NCBI RefSeq assembly: GCF_035593265.1 | Contig: NZ_CP141614.1 | Coordinates: 1,178,001 to 1,242,000, forward strand | DNA length: 64,000 nucleotides | Reading direction: 5' to 3' | DNA from: Limnochorda sp. LNt | Lineage (GTDB): Bacteria > Bacillota > Limnochordia > Limnochordales > Geochordaceae | In this document: positions 44,682 to 53,421 of the stretch, piece after piece | How the letters are laid out: the number at the start of each line of letters is the position of its first letter | Position numbering within the stretch: position 1 is the stretch's first letter | Made by a program: the position numbers and the translations under genes | The notes under the pieces: model-generated | What the model was told of the DNA's origin: nothing | The model's input: only the letters and a program-made list of their open reading frames with translations | The model's database searches: none

Positions 44682-45181
44682 CGCCCGGCCGAAGCCTCTC
44701 GCCGGAGGACGGCTTCAGCCCGGGGCACAGGCGATCGCGGCAGCCGACGGCAGAGCTGGCCCCCGTTGCAGGTCAGTTGGCGAACCGGCGGCGGCGACGC
44801 TTGAGGCTTCCCTGACCGGGAACGACGAAATGGGTAGGATTTCCTGGATATCTGTCGAAGCCAAGGCGCCGCAACGGGGGAGGGTAGTCGCGTGCTGCCG
44901 AAAGACCCATCCCAGACCGGCTGCACACCGGTGACGGTGCCCGGTGCCCCGCCCCGTGGGCGAAGGCTCGCCATCTCTCGTGGCCGCGTGCGCGCCGCCG
45001 GCGATTTGCGCGCATTGTCTCCGCTCGCGACGCGTGCCGTGCCAGTCAGCGGACGCTCGCGGTCCCCCCCCCAGAAGTTTCCAGATAGCCTGACTACCCG
45101 GCATCGTTTGCCCTCCTTACGCTCCTCTGGTCACGCCCGTGTGGCCCTCCGTCACCGTTCGTCGTTGGGGAGGTCTCGGTC
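44682..45181. other. Long gap between the divergent MFS and small-protein genes
   Basis: About 500 bp with no convincing gene on either strand. It should hold the promoters of both flanking genes, and a structured leader is possible. I looked for cobalamin, c-di-GMP and TPP riboswitch cores and did not find them. A run of eight C lies near 45065-45072. Confidence 0.4.
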
Positions 45182-45397
45182 GTGGAGTACCCCGATGTGG
45201 AGTCCATCGTCGATCGAGCGCGTCTATGCGCACTCCTGCGCGACTTGCTGGAGTCGTCCCAAACATGCTACACACCGGAAGACCTGCAATCCCTTGTCCA
45301 GCTGGTCCATGAGGAGATCCAGCTGCACCTGCTTTACACAGCCCGGCGCACGGTGGACTGGTTCAAGGCGCGCCGTTCGTCCGCCACGAACTCGTGA
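45182..45397 (+). CDS. Small helical protein of unknown function
   Basis: 71 residues: polar, helical (YPDVESIVDRARLCALLRDL, QSLVQLVHEEIQLHLLYT), one segment YTPEDLQSLVQLVHE. GTG 45182 has a clear GGGGAGG eight nt upstream, so translation is likely. I recognise no family. It lies 140 bp before the HD-GYP gene on the same strand, and the two could share a transcript. Confidence 0.55.
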   Translation: MEYPDVESIVDRARLCALLRDLLESSQTCYTPEDLQSLVQLVHEEIQLHLLYTARRTVDWFKARRSSATNS

Positions 45398-45537
45398 CGT
45401 CGCATCACATCACGACTTGCCGCCCCACAGAGGGAGACCGCTTCGAAAGGACCGGGCCCGACGCCACGCGGCTCTCGCCCTCTCGAAAGACTGAAGCCGG
45501 CAAAGACGCGACATGAGACCAGGGGAGGCTTGCGAGC

Positions 45538-46644
45538 GTGTTCATGCTATCGCTGGAAGACGTACGACCCGGCATGATCCTGGCGACCGACGTGGAGGTG
45601 GCCGGGCGTGCCATGCTTCGGAGCGGGGTGGTCTTGAGCTCCTATCACCTGCGGCGCCTGGCCGACCTCGGGGTGCGCACCCTGTACATCTGCCCGCCCA
45701 AGGCCCCTGTCCCCACGGGTCACGCGGCGAGCCGGCTGTTGGCGGAGCCGACCAAGGCCGAAGCGTTCCGAGTGGTCTGCCGCCAGCTCCGGCGAGTCGG
45801 GCGGGGGCTCGTCATCGAGGCCCGACCCGTCTTCGAGGCGGTGAAGGCCATCTTGCGCGATGCGCTGGCCCATCCGGGGGTGTTGGAGGAGCTCCAGGGG
45901 GTGCGGGCCGCCCACGACGTCTTGTTTGCCCATTCGGTGAGCGTCGCGGCCATGGCTGTCTTCCTCGGCCTCCACAGCGGCTGGGACCGCGCCGATCTGG
46001 TGGCGCTGGGGGTGGGGGCGTTGCTGCACGATGCCGGAAAGCCGCGCTTGCCCCGTCCGCTGTGGAGAAAGCCGGGCAAGCTCACCCCCGAGGAGTACCG
46101 CACCGTTCAGGCGCATACGTGGCTCGGCTTTGAGGCGATGCGCCGTCAAGGCGCCTTCGATGCTCGCTCCGCTCATGTCGCCTGGGAGCACCACGAGCGC
46201 TGGGACGGCTCAGGCTACCCGCGGGGACTTTCCGGCGACGCGATCCACCCCTTCGCCCGGCTGGTGGCCGTCGTCGACGTTTTCGATGCGCTGACCACCG
46301 ACCGACCGTACCGAGCGGCGCGGCGGCGGGATGCGGCCATTTCGTGGATCGCCGAGAGGGCCGGTCGTGATTTCGACCCCATCATGGTCCGTCGCTTCCT
46401 GGCCCGGATCGCTCCCTACCCGGTGGGATCCTGGGTACGGCTCAACACCGGGGAGCTCGCCCGGGTCGTCCGGGTCACGCCGGACCTTCCGGCCCGCCCG
46501 GTCGTGGAGGTGGTCGAAGGAGGCGAGGGCGTCATCGACCTCGAGCAGGACATGCATCGGCGAATCGTAGGACCTGCCGAGCTGGACCACGCGTGGTTCG
46601 AGTCGCAAGACGAGCGAGCATGCCGTACGAGTCGAGAGCGCTGA
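45538..46644 (+). CDS. HD-GYP domain phosphodiesterase-like protein
   Basis: 368 residues. An N-terminal DUF3391-like segment ([20 protein letters not shown]) precedes an HD-GYP domain with [15 protein letters not shown] (HD pair), [17 protein letters not shown] (HHExxDGxGYP) and [20 protein letters not shown] proteins hydrolyse cyclic di-GMP or related cyclic dinucleotides. The motif residues are all present, so it is probably active. The C-terminal ~75 residues carry a PilZ-like or SH3-like patch ([19 protein letters not shown]). GTG start with GGGGAGG 9 nt upstream. Confidence 0.9.
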   Translation: MFMLSLEDVRPGMILATDVEVAGRAMLRSGVVLSSYHLRRLADLGVRTLYICPPKAPVPTGHAASRLLAEPTKAEAFRVVCRQLRRVGRGLVIEARPVFEAVKAILRDALAHPGVLEELQGVRAAHDVLFAHSVSVAAMAVFLGLHSGWDRADLVALGVGALLHDAGKPRLPRPLWRKPGKLTPEEYRTVQAHTWLGFEAMRRQGAFDARSAHVAWEHHERWDGSGYPRGLSGDAIHPFARLVAVVDVFDALTTDRPYRAARRRDAAISWIAERAGRDFDPIMVRRFLARIAPYPVGSWVRLNTGELARVVRVTPDLPARPVVEVVEGGEGVIDLEQDMHRRIVGPAELDHAWFESQDERACRTSRER

Positions 46645-46898
46645 CGGCATGATGGAGCGGGCAGCCCGCGGGTGCCCCGGTCTTCGCGGTCCATCTTCGA
46701 CGTTTCGAGGGCGAGCACCGCCGGAGGGGGACATGGCGACACCTGGGCACGGTACTTTTCGCGCAGTGGTGGCTGGCACCCCGCGGGCCGAGACGCGAGG
46801 CTCAGCGTTTGTCGATCCTTCATGCCAGCTTCACACTTTCCTCATCCGGCTCTCAGGATCCTTTGGGACGATACCCCCGGGAGTTGTGATCAGACGCC

Positions 46899-47147
46899 AT
46901 GATGGGATGGGGATTTGGCCCGGGTGGCTGGAGTGGTTTCGGCGGAGGCTGGTGGTTCGGAGGGCTCATGATGCTCGTCTTCTGGGCCCTGGTCATCGGC
47001 GGCATCGTATGGCTCGTGCGGGTGGTGACCGCGGGCGGCACCGGTGCGACCGAGCACAGCCGGGCCAAGGCGATTCCCGAGGAACGCTTCGCCCGGGGTG
47101 AGATTTCCGAAGAGGAGTTCCGCCGGATGCGGAAGGAGCTGCAGTAG
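46899..47147 (+). CDS. Small membrane protein with SHOCT domain
   Basis: 82 residues. A Gly/Trp/Phe-rich start (MMGWGFGPGGWSGFGGGWWF) is followed by one helix (LMMLVFWALVIGGIVWLVRV) and a C-terminal SHOCT motif, IPEERFARGEISEEEFRRMR. SHOCT modules are short oligomerisation tails often found on membrane proteins. ATG 46899 and 46902 are both possible. 55 bp before a Met-rich PepSY-like gene, probably one operon. Confidence 0.8.
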   Translation: MMGWGFGPGGWSGFGGGWWFGGLMMLVFWALVIGGIVWLVRVVTAGGTGATEHSRAKAIPEERFARGEISEEEFRRMRKELQ

Positions 47148-47202
47148 GGATGTGTCGTGACGGCCTGCTTCAGGCCACCGATTCAGAAGGGGTGCGAGTC
47201 GC

Positions 47203-47916
47203 ATGACGCGGCGCAGGCGGACCATTCTCATAACGCTTGGCATCACACTGGGAGCCGCGGCCCTCGCGGGCGGTGCAGCGGGGGCGATGGGCTGGTGGGG
47301 AGGGACGGCCGGCGGCCCCGGTAGCCCTTACGGGATGATGGGGCCGGGGATGATGGGGTACGGCGGCATGGATCACGGCATGATGGGCGGGTGGTGGTCG
47401 CAACCGCCCGTGCCGGGCGCCACCCCGCTCAGTGCCGAGCAGGTCGCCGAGCGGGTCCGAGCCATCCTGCCGCGGTGGGGCGAGCCGGGCCTGCGCGTGG
47501 GCCACGTCATGGAGTTCGACAACGGCTTTTACGTCGTCGTGGAGGGCACCGACGGCAAGGGAGCCTTCGAACTCCTGGTTGACCGATACGGTACGTGGGT
47601 TCACCCGGAGCCCGGCCCCAACATGATGTGGAACACCCGATACGGGCACATGGGCGCCTGGCAAAGGACCTCGGACACGCCGCCGGTTAGCGCCCAAGAG
47701 GCGCTGCGCCAGGCTCAGGGGTACCTGGAGCGCTGGATGCCGGGCACCACTGTGGGTGAACTGACCGAGTTTCCCGGCTACTACACCATCGACGTGACGA
47801 CCGGCGGTCGACCCTCCGGCATGCTGAGCGTCAACAGCTACACCGGCCAGGTCTGGTACCACACCTGGCACGGAGCGTTCCTCTCAGAGACCGAGGCGGA
47901 CAGGGATCACTCGTAG
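47203..47916 (+). CDS. Secreted PepSY-like protein with Met/His-rich segment
   Basis: 237 residues. Signal-anchor (RTILITLGITLGAAALAGG), then a methionine-rich stretch (YGMMGPGMMGYGGMDHGMMG), then two PepSY-like repeats starting LSAEQVAERVRAILPRWGEP and VSAQEALRQAQGYLERWMPG. The Met/His cluster resembles extracytoplasmic copper-binding segments. PepSY repeats are usually inhibitors or sensors in the envelope. AAGGGG precedes ATG 47203. A metal role is inference from composition. Confidence 0.7.
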   Translation: MTRRRRTILITLGITLGAAALAGGAAGAMGWWGGTAGGPGSPYGMMGPGMMGYGGMDHGMMGGWWSQPPVPGATPLSAEQVAERVRAILPRWGEPGLRVGHVMEFDNGFYVVVEGTDGKGAFELLVDRYGTWVHPEPGPNMMWNTRYGHMGAWQRTSDTPPVSAQEALRQAQGYLERWMPGTTVGELTEFPGYYTIDVTTGGRPSGMLSVNSYTGQVWYHTWHGAFLSETEADRDHS

Positions 47917-48200
47917 CGTGACCGGCGCGCTCGCCTGACTACGGGCAAAGACATGGACGCGGGCCCGACCGGGACCTTCCGACGGGCCCGCATGCTCGTG
48001 AGCGCGAGGGCGCCCTCGCCGGCCGGTTACGTGCACTACGCTTACCGGCCGCCCGGTACCGGCACCGTCACGCTGTTCCGCGGCCCCGAGCCCGGCGCGT
48101 ACGTGGCGGCGTTGGCCGAGGAGATCATCGCCTCCGGGAGACGGCAGTTGCTGCTCATGGACCGGGCGGGGTCGCTGGCGCTCGCCCGGCGCCGGGGGCG

Positions 48201-48623
48201 ACGGCGGCGCTGGTCCGCCGGGCGCTGGAAGGGCGGGCGGATGTCGATGCGGCTTATCTGTTCGGCTCCCAGGCCCGGGGCACCGCGCGCCGGAGAAGCG
48301 ACGTCGACGTGGCCGTGCTGTTCTCTGCCGGCCTCGACCCCGTCGAGCGCCTGGAACGCCGCCTGGACCTCATCGTCGCACTGGAGGACCGGCTGGCCAG
48401 GCCGGTGGACGTCGTGGACATGGAGAGCATCCCGTGCGTCCTGGCGCACCAGGTACTCAAACACGGCGTGCTGCTCTTCGATCGCAACCCGCGGCGGCGC
48501 ATCGCCGTGGAGGTGCGCCACCGCCGAGCGTACCTGGACGGACAGCGGTGGCGTGCGGCCTACTTCCGGGCCCTGGTGACCCGGCTGCAGGCAGACCGCC
48601 GGGAGGGGGATGCGCTGTGCTGA
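48201..48623 (+). pseudogene. Remnant MNT nucleotidyltransferase (second toxin-antitoxin locus)
   Basis: The frame reads AALVRRALEGRADVDAAYLF followed by GSQARGTARRRSDVD (GS-x10-DxD) and DVVDMESIPCVLAHQVLKHG, a full MNT core. No ATG, GTG or TTG is found in frame upstream of the catalytic motif: the position where ATG is expected reads ACG at 48201, and the reading frame used upstream (47953-48180) is a different one. Start-codon loss or an indel is likely. The tail (AYLDGQRWRAAYFRALVTRL) is intact and overlaps the HEPN remnant by 7 bp. Confidence 0.65.
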
Positions 48624-48808
48624 CGGATCCCGAACCCGTCCGGGCGCGCCTCGCACTTCTCGCCGAGTACCTCGGGGACCTTGAGGCGGTGCAGGATGCC
48701 TCGCTGGAGCAGTTCCTGGCCGACAAGAAGTTGCGGCGTTACGTGGAACGCACGCTTGGGCCGGCGGCCCGGTGGAGCCCGAACGAGGGGGACGCCCGTG
48801 GCTGGTGA
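48617..48808 (+). pseudogene. Truncated HEPN toxin (HepT/DUF86) remnant
   Basis: GTG 48617 with GGGAGGGGGA upstream. The first ~47 residues (RARLALLAEYLGDLEAVQDA and LEQFLADKKLRRYVERTL) match the start of HepT-type HEPN toxins. The sequence then turns into an unrelated tail that stops at 48808. The catalytic R-x4-6-H region is missing, so the toxin is inactive. Confidence 0.7.
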
Positions 48809-48863
48809 CCGCGGAGGGTAACTCGACACGTAGAGGTCGAGGTAAGGCCCGAACGGATGGACG

Positions 48864-49082
48864 GTGCTGCTCCAACTCGAGTCCGAGCTGCTCGACCAAG
48901 TACACGAGGTTAGCGGCGGTAGGGCAGGCGAGCCCTCGTTCCAGCTTGTGGAGCGCCGGGACACTGATCCGGTTGCCGCCAACGTCGGAAAGCGACCGCC
49001 CTTGGGCTACTCGAGCTTGACCCAACGGCTCGGCAAGCGTCCGTAAGAGTTCGCTCCGGCGAGTTAACTGCTCACCGCTCAC
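48864..49082 (-). pseudogene. XRE-type helix-turn-helix regulator, 3' part lost
   Basis: GTG 49082 with GGAAGGAGAG upstream on the minus strand. The translation is a complete HTH: ELLRTLAEPLGQARVAQGRS, LSDVGGNRISVPALHKLERG, AANLVYLVEQLGLELEQH. No stop follows where a small XRE protein should end; the frame runs on into the antisense of the HEPN remnant. The break point with the HEPN gene lies near 48760-48860. It may have been the regulator of the decayed toxin-antitoxin pair or of a separate gene. Confidence 0.55.
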
Positions 49083-49435
49083 GGAGTATCTCTCCTTCCC
49101 GGATAACAGGATCGCGTCGCGCTCCCCCAGAACCGATGGGACGGCGAGGGAGAGATAGGGGTGATGAGCGGTGACCAGATGTTGTCAAATGGCTGTGGTC
49201 TGCGACTTCATTTCCATAACCGCTTTCACAGCGTTAGCACCGTCGTCACTGCCTGGAGTGCATGGCTCCATCGACTCTATGTCGGATCATAGCGTGTTCC
49301 CCGATGGACCAGTATTGCCTCCTCCGCCCGCGGAAGTGCGTGCCGGGAGCGTGTCCTTGTGATGTGCCCGTCCGCCAGAATCTGTCAGTTCTCGTCCCGG
49401 AAGATTCTTTACTCAGACACGCTAGATGTGTATCG
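49083..49435. other. Gap upstream of decayed region
   Basis: About 350 bp of lower GC than the rest of the window. No recognisable gene, tRNA or repeat. It contains the start region of the XRE remnant on the minus strand. Confidence 0.4.
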
Positions 49436-49771
49436 GTGACAGTAGCGCAGGCGATTCTGGTCGCACTGGTCTCGGTTGCTATGCTGGCGGTTCTTCGGTG
49501 GCTAATCGAGGACGCCCGCAAGTGTGGGATGTCGGGTGGCCTCTGGGTGCTGGCAGTTCTTTTTGGCGGGGTAGCGCCACTCTTCGTCTACCTGGCCATC
49601 CGGGAGAAGCTCGGCTCTTTCCCGGAGCAATGGCCGGTCGAGTACCCGACGCCCGGAGTGACCCGTAGACGGGAGGTGCCTGGCAGAAGTGGATGCGGAT
49701 GTTGTAGATGCGCTCACCGATTCCGCCACGCGACTGCCTGCACTGATCGCCCGTGCGCGGTCAGGCTGTAG
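49436..49771 (+). CDS. Small membrane protein, unrecognised
   Basis: GTG 49436. Two hydrophobic segments, AQAILVALVSVAMLAVLRWL and GGLWVLAVLFGGVAPLFVYL, followed by a polar tail (REKLGSFPEQWPVEYPTP). The last ~35 residues overlap the start of the radical SAM remnant in another frame and look non-native, so the original protein may have ended earlier. No family recognised. Confidence 0.4.
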   Translation: MTVAQAILVALVSVAMLAVLRWLIEDARKCGMSGGLWVLAVLFGGVAPLFVYLAIREKLGSFPEQWPVEYPTPGVTRRREVPGRSGCGCCRCAHRFRHATACTDRPCAVRL

Positions 49772-50000
49772 CCGGGAGGGGTCGATAGTCGATAAGCTGC
49801 TGAGGGGAAGCTACATCGTAGAGCCCGATTTTGATGAGCTCGCGTACCTTGAGATGGTATACAACCGCGCCAAGTATGATCTGAGCTTCGCCGGATTGAC
49901 GATAGCGCCCACCCTCGACTGCAATTTCCGCTGTACGTACTGTTTCCAGGAAAAGCGCTCGTCCTATATGTCCGGCTGGCGGACATGGACGTCCGGCTGA
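49689..50000 (+). pseudogene. Radical SAM peptide-maturase, N-terminal fragment
   Basis: Reads VDADVVDALTDSATRLPALI, then VEPDFDELAYLEMVYNRAKY, then LTIAPTLDCNFRCTYCFQE, where CNFRCTYC is the CxxxCxxC [4Fe-4S] motif of radical SAM enzymes. The N-terminal pattern matches SPASM-type maturases of ribosomal peptides. The reading frame leaves the gene at about 49964, where the tandem duplication begins, and stops at 50000. Most of the barrel and the SPASM region are gone, and the N-terminus also seems shortened. No precursor peptide gene was found. Confidence 0.7.
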
Positions 50001-50342
50001 CCTACGGGCCGGCCGCCGTCATCTACGCCCTGGTGGCGCTGTTCGCGTGGCTCTATGAACCCGTCCGCCAGGCCAGGACCGTGGAGGCCGAACGGGCCTG
50101 ACCGCAAACAGCGGCAACTTTCATGGCCTGAAGACGACTCCCAGGCTTTCCGCTATATGTCCGGCTGGCGGACATGGACGTCCGGCTGACCTACGGGCCG
50201 GCCGCCGTCATCTACGCCCTGGTGGCGCTGTTCGCGTGGCTCTATGAACCCGTCCGCCAGGCCAGGACCGTGGAGGCCGAACGGGCCTGACCGCAAACAG
50301 CGGCAACTTTCATGGCCTGAAGACGACTCCCAGGCTTTCCGC
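49965..50342 (+). repeat. Perfect 189-bp tandem duplication
   Basis: 49965-50153 is repeated without mismatch at 50154-50342. Each copy contains a 38-codon open frame on the plus strand (49985-50101 and 50174-50290: MDVRLTYGPAAVIYALVALF, then AWLYEPVRQARTVEAERA), which looks like the membrane-anchored tail of a larger protein. Each copy also carries, on the minus strand, the last codons of the gene tail at 50310-50519. The left edge cuts into the radical SAM fragment. Confidence 0.95.
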
Positions 50343-50519
50343 GGTCTCCTCCAAGAAGCGTAACAGCGCCCGGCCTTCTGCACGCAGTTGTTCCACGACG
50401 GCCTGTGGTAACGGGCGGTACTCTGCTCCGGTCGCGGTGGGCCAGCAGCCGCGCAACTGCACCAGTACCGGATACACCGTCAACACCGCGAACGTGCCCA
50501 GCCCCAGGTATGCAACTCC
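50310..50519 (-). pseudogene. 3'-terminal fragment of an unrecognised gene
   Basis: Minus-strand open segment of 69 codons bounded upstream by a stop: VAYLGLGTFAVLTVYPVLVQ, LPQAVVEQLRAEGRALLRFL, EETAESLGVVFRP. Codon use looks coding (a membrane helix, then an amphipathic tail) but no start codon exists. The terminal ~33 bp are copied at 50121-50153 by the tandem duplication. It is probably the end of a membrane protein convergent with the plus-strand tail. Confidence 0.4.
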
Positions 50520-50826
50520 TCAGCAGGTTCGGTCCCGGCGCCCGAGTGTGGCTCACCATCGCCCGAGGCGCGGAGGCTCGGGACGTTGAGGCGACGCTGC
50601 CTCGACGTAACCCGTGCAGCGCGGGGGCGTTGGACGGTCCTCGCCTGTCGGTTGCGCTCGAAGCTAGAGTTTCACCACAGCGCCCGATCGGTCAGGAAGG
50701 GGGGCCGGAGAGCACAACGAACCTTCCTGCCGAAGCCACGCCAGCAGAAGTGCCGCCCTGAGTTGGCCGGTCAGGCGGCGTGTCCGCTTTTAGGTCTCCA
50801 ATCCACGTCAGAACGAGGAGGTTTGT

Positions 50827-50936
50827 ATGAGCCGAAAGAAGGACACGCAGAAGACCGCTGGGAGCACCGAGGCGGTCGGCAAAAAGTTCAAGGGATTCAC
50901 TGACGAGGAACGAGTCGCGATGAAGGAGCGTCTAGA
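50827..50936 (+). pseudogene. DUF1801-family gene, 5' part (interrupted by IS)
   Basis: Starts at ATG 50827 with GAGGAGG upstream. Encodes GKKFKGFTDEERVAMKERL and then runs into the insertion element at 50937. Joining it to the 3' part at 52784 restores an uninterrupted frame of 162 codons (KERL+[17 protein letters not shown]). Confidence 0.9.
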
Positions 50937-52777
50937 CGGAAGTTCAGGGGCTCGTAGTGGGCAGGACCCGCATAGCGGTGGGCATTCAAACAGGTTGAAC
51001 GCGTGCCAATGTAGCCAAGAGTATGGCCATACAGTATTGCCTCTGAGGTTGTCACATGCTACCATTGAGCCATGAGGCGCGTATCCAGTGCCATGCACAT
51101 CGAGACCATCCGCCGCCGGCAGGGCGACAAGGTCTACACCTACCACCTGCTGCGCCAGACCTACCGGGAAGGCGGCAAGGTGAAGCACCGGACCCTGGCC
51201 AACCTCTCCCACCTGCCGGAAGCCGTCCTGGAGCTGGTCCGGCGAGCTCTGCGGGGCGAGCCGGTGGCGCCGGTGCCGCAGACGGTGAAGATCCGCCAGT
51301 CCCGCCAGCACGGGGCCGTCGCCGCCGTCGTGGGCATGATCCGCCAGCTGGGCCTCGACCAGGTGCTCTACTCCCGCTCGGCCGACTGGGTGCGCGTGGC
51401 CCTGGCCGTCGTCGTCATGCGCATCCTGCGGCCCTCCTCCAAGCTGGGCGGGACCCTGTGGTGGACGACCACCACGTTGCCGCAGCTTCTGCGGTTGCCC
51501 CACAACGGCGAGGACGTCAACGACGTCTACCGGGCCATGGACGAGCTGCTCGCCCGTCAGGCGGCCATCGAGGCCAAGCTGGCGCGCCGGCACCTGACGG
51601 CCAACGCCCTCGTCTTGTACGACCTGACGAGCGTCTATCTGGAGGGCAAGACCTGCCCGTTGGCCCGCTTCGGGTACAACCGGGACAAGAAGCGGGGCAA
51701 GAAGCAGTTCTGCGTGGGGCTGCTCACCAACGACGAGGGCTGTCCGGTGGCCGTGGAGGTGTTCCCCGGCGACGTGGGGGATCCCGAGACGCTCCAGGCC
51801 CAGATTGCCCGGGTCCGAGCTCGGTTCGGCATCGAGTACGTCGTGTTCGTCGGCGACCGGGGTATGATCGTCAAGGCCCGGCTGGCCGATTTGGAGGCGG
51901 TGGGCTTCGGGTGGATCACGGCCCTGCGGGCCCCGGAGATCCAGAAGCTGCGGGATGAGGGGTTCTTTCAGCCGGGCCTGTTCGACCGGCGGGACCTGGC
52001 GGAGATCGCCGACCCCGAGCGGCCCGGGGAGCGGCTGGTGGTCTGCTACAACCCCCTGGTGGCCGAGGAGCGCCGGCAAAAGCGCGAGGCGCTGCTTGCG
52101 GCCACGGAGCGGGAGCTGGCCAAAATCGAAGCCCGGGTGCGCCGTCGCCGCCGCAAGCCCCTGACGGCCGACGAGATCGGGGTGGCCGTGGGCAAGGTGC
52201 TGGGGCGCTGGAAGGTGGGCAAGCACTTCCAGCTGGAGATCCGCGACGGCCACTTCGCCTTCCGGCGCAAGGAGGCCTCCATCGCCCGGGAGGCGGAGCT
52301 GGACGGGTTTTACGTGCTGCGCACCAACGTGCCGGCCGACCGGATGGAGCCGGCCAAGGTGCAGGCCACGTACAAATCGTTGCGGGCCCTGGAGCAAAAC
52401 TTCCGCACGATGAAAAGCGCCCTGGACCTGCGTCCGGTCTACCATCGGCTGGAGGACCGGGTGCGGGCCCACGCCTTTTTGTGCATGCTGGCGTTGTACG
52501 TGCGCTGGCACATGGAGCGGGCGCTTGAGCCCCTGCTGGCGGAGGACCCCCGTCAGTCCTTCGAGGGGCTGATGATGCAGCTGGAGACGCTGCAGCGCCA
52601 CACGGTCGAGGTGGCCGGTCAGGAAATCCAGATGCTCGGCGAGCCTGAGCCGCTGCACCAGCGGCTCTTTCAGTTGCTGGGGGTTCCCCTGGCGTAGCCA
52701 GAAGGGTGACACCTTGAATCACGACTTAGCCCCGCCACCACAAGGATTTGAGGGAAATAGGAAGCGATGAACTTCCG
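50937..52777 (+). mobile_element. IS1634-like insertion sequence
   Basis: 1841 bp. Terminal inverted repeats CGGAAGTTCA (50937-50946) and TGAACTTCCG (52768-52777) are perfect over 10 bp. Target duplication TCTAGA flanks it (50931-50936 and 52778-52783). It carries one transposase gene. The element sits inside a DUF1801-family gene. The intact repeats and duplication suggest a fairly recent insertion. Confidence 0.9.
51093..52697 (+). CDS. IS1634-family (DDE) transposase
   Basis: About 534 residues. N-terminal MHIETIRRRQGDKVYTYHLL and GGKVKHRTLANLSHLP are typical of IS1634 relatives. Catalytic landmarks are LYDLTSVYLEGKTCPLARFG (first Asp), VVFVGDRGMIVKARL (second Asp) and AELDGFYVLRTNVPADRM (the region of the catalytic Glu). 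The C-terminus contains YKSLRALEQNFRTMKSALDL. ATG 51093 fits the family start; ATG 51072 is an in-frame alternative. The gene is intact. Confidence 0.9.
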   Translation: MHIETIRRRQGDKVYTYHLLRQTYREGGKVKHRTLANLSHLPEAVLELVRRALRGEPVAPVPQTVKIRQSRQHGAVAAVVGMIRQLGLDQVLYSRSADWVRVALAVVVMRILRPSSKLGGTLWWTTTTLPQLLRLPHNGEDVNDVYRAMDELLARQAAIEAKLARRHLTANALVLYDLTSVYLEGKTCPLARFGYNRDKKRGKKQFCVGLLTNDEGCPVAVEVFPGDVGDPETLQAQIARVRARFGIEYVVFVGDRGMIVKARLADLEAVGFGWITALRAPEIQKLRDEGFFQPGLFDRRDLAEIADPERPGERLVVCYNPLVAEERRQKREALLAATERELAKIEARVRRRRRKPLTADEIGVAVGKVLGRWKVGKHFQLEIRDGHFAFRRKEASIAREAELDGFYVLRTNVPADRMEPAKVQATYKSLRALEQNFRTMKSALDLRPVYHRLEDRVRAHAFLCMLALYVRWHMERALEPLLAEDPRQSFEGLMMQLETLQRHTVEVAGQEIQMLGEPEPLHQRLFQLLGVPLA

Positions 52778-52783
52778 TCTAGA

Positions 52784-53159
52784 GGAGCTGAAGGCGCCTG
52801 CGCACCGCGGCTCACGAGCGGCCAAGGAGGACGGGGAGCGCGCGGTGCTCGCGAAGATCGAGGAGATGCCGGAACCGGATCGCACCATGGCCAAACGGAT
52901 CCATGCCATCATCAAAGCCAGCGCCGCAGAGCTCTCACCAAGACTCTGGTACGGGATGCCCGCGTATGCTGAGGACGGCGCGGTCGTCTGCTTCTTCCAA
53001 GGCGCGCACAAGTTTAAGACGAGATATGCGACGTTCGGCTTCACTGACGAGGCGAACCTCGACGAAGATGCCATGTGGCCGGTCGCCTTCGCGCTGAAGG
53101 AGTTGACTGCCGCCGAAGAGGCAAGGATCGGCGCGCTCGTGAAGAAAGCGGTAAGGTGA
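52784..53159 (+). pseudogene. DUF1801-family gene, 3' part (interrupted by IS)
   Basis: Continues the split gene: [20 protein letters not shown], then [80 protein letters not shown]. These are DUF1801/YdhG-like small proteins of unclear function. The bases 5' of 52784 belong to the target duplication and the IS end. Confidence 0.9.
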
Positions 53160-53421
53160 GGACGGATGCTGCCACTGGCCCCCGCCCTGGTACTGCCGAT
53201 ACCCCAGCCGGCTGCGCTTCGACGTGGCAGGCACCGACAATACGCCCAAGGCGCTTCGCCCAGCACGAACTGGACGTGGGCCTTGCCGGCTTGTCTACCG
53301 CGGCCAGCAGCTGGCCCGTGAGAAAAAGCAGCGCCACGGCAAGATTGGCAGGTGGAATGGCAAACGGAATGGCAGACAGCGGGTCGTGCCATTCCGGGTT
53401 TCGGCGAACCCTTGTGGTTAC

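Noticed and set aside
44715-45104. Minus-strand 129-codon frame in the MFS upstream gap
   Set aside because: No motif, no clear ribosome binding site and shadow-like composition.
44700-45180. Riboswitch in the long gap before the small protein and HD-GYP genes
   Set aside because: I looked for c-di-GMP, cobalamin and TPP cores and found no match by eye; a covariance search would settle it.
46590-46610. GGTTCGAGTC resembling a tRNA T-loop
   Set aside because: It lies inside the HD-GYP coding frame and has no pairing acceptor or anticodon arms around it.
47953-48200. Plus-strand frame ahead of the MNT remnant (VHYAYRPPGTGTVTLFRG and following)
   Set aside because: It could be a real N-terminal or gene fragment, but it is in another frame than the MNT core and matches no family I know, so I did not call it.
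50808-52712. 634-codon minus-strand frame opposite the transposase
   Set aside because: It is antisense to an intact DDE transposase and shows no domain.
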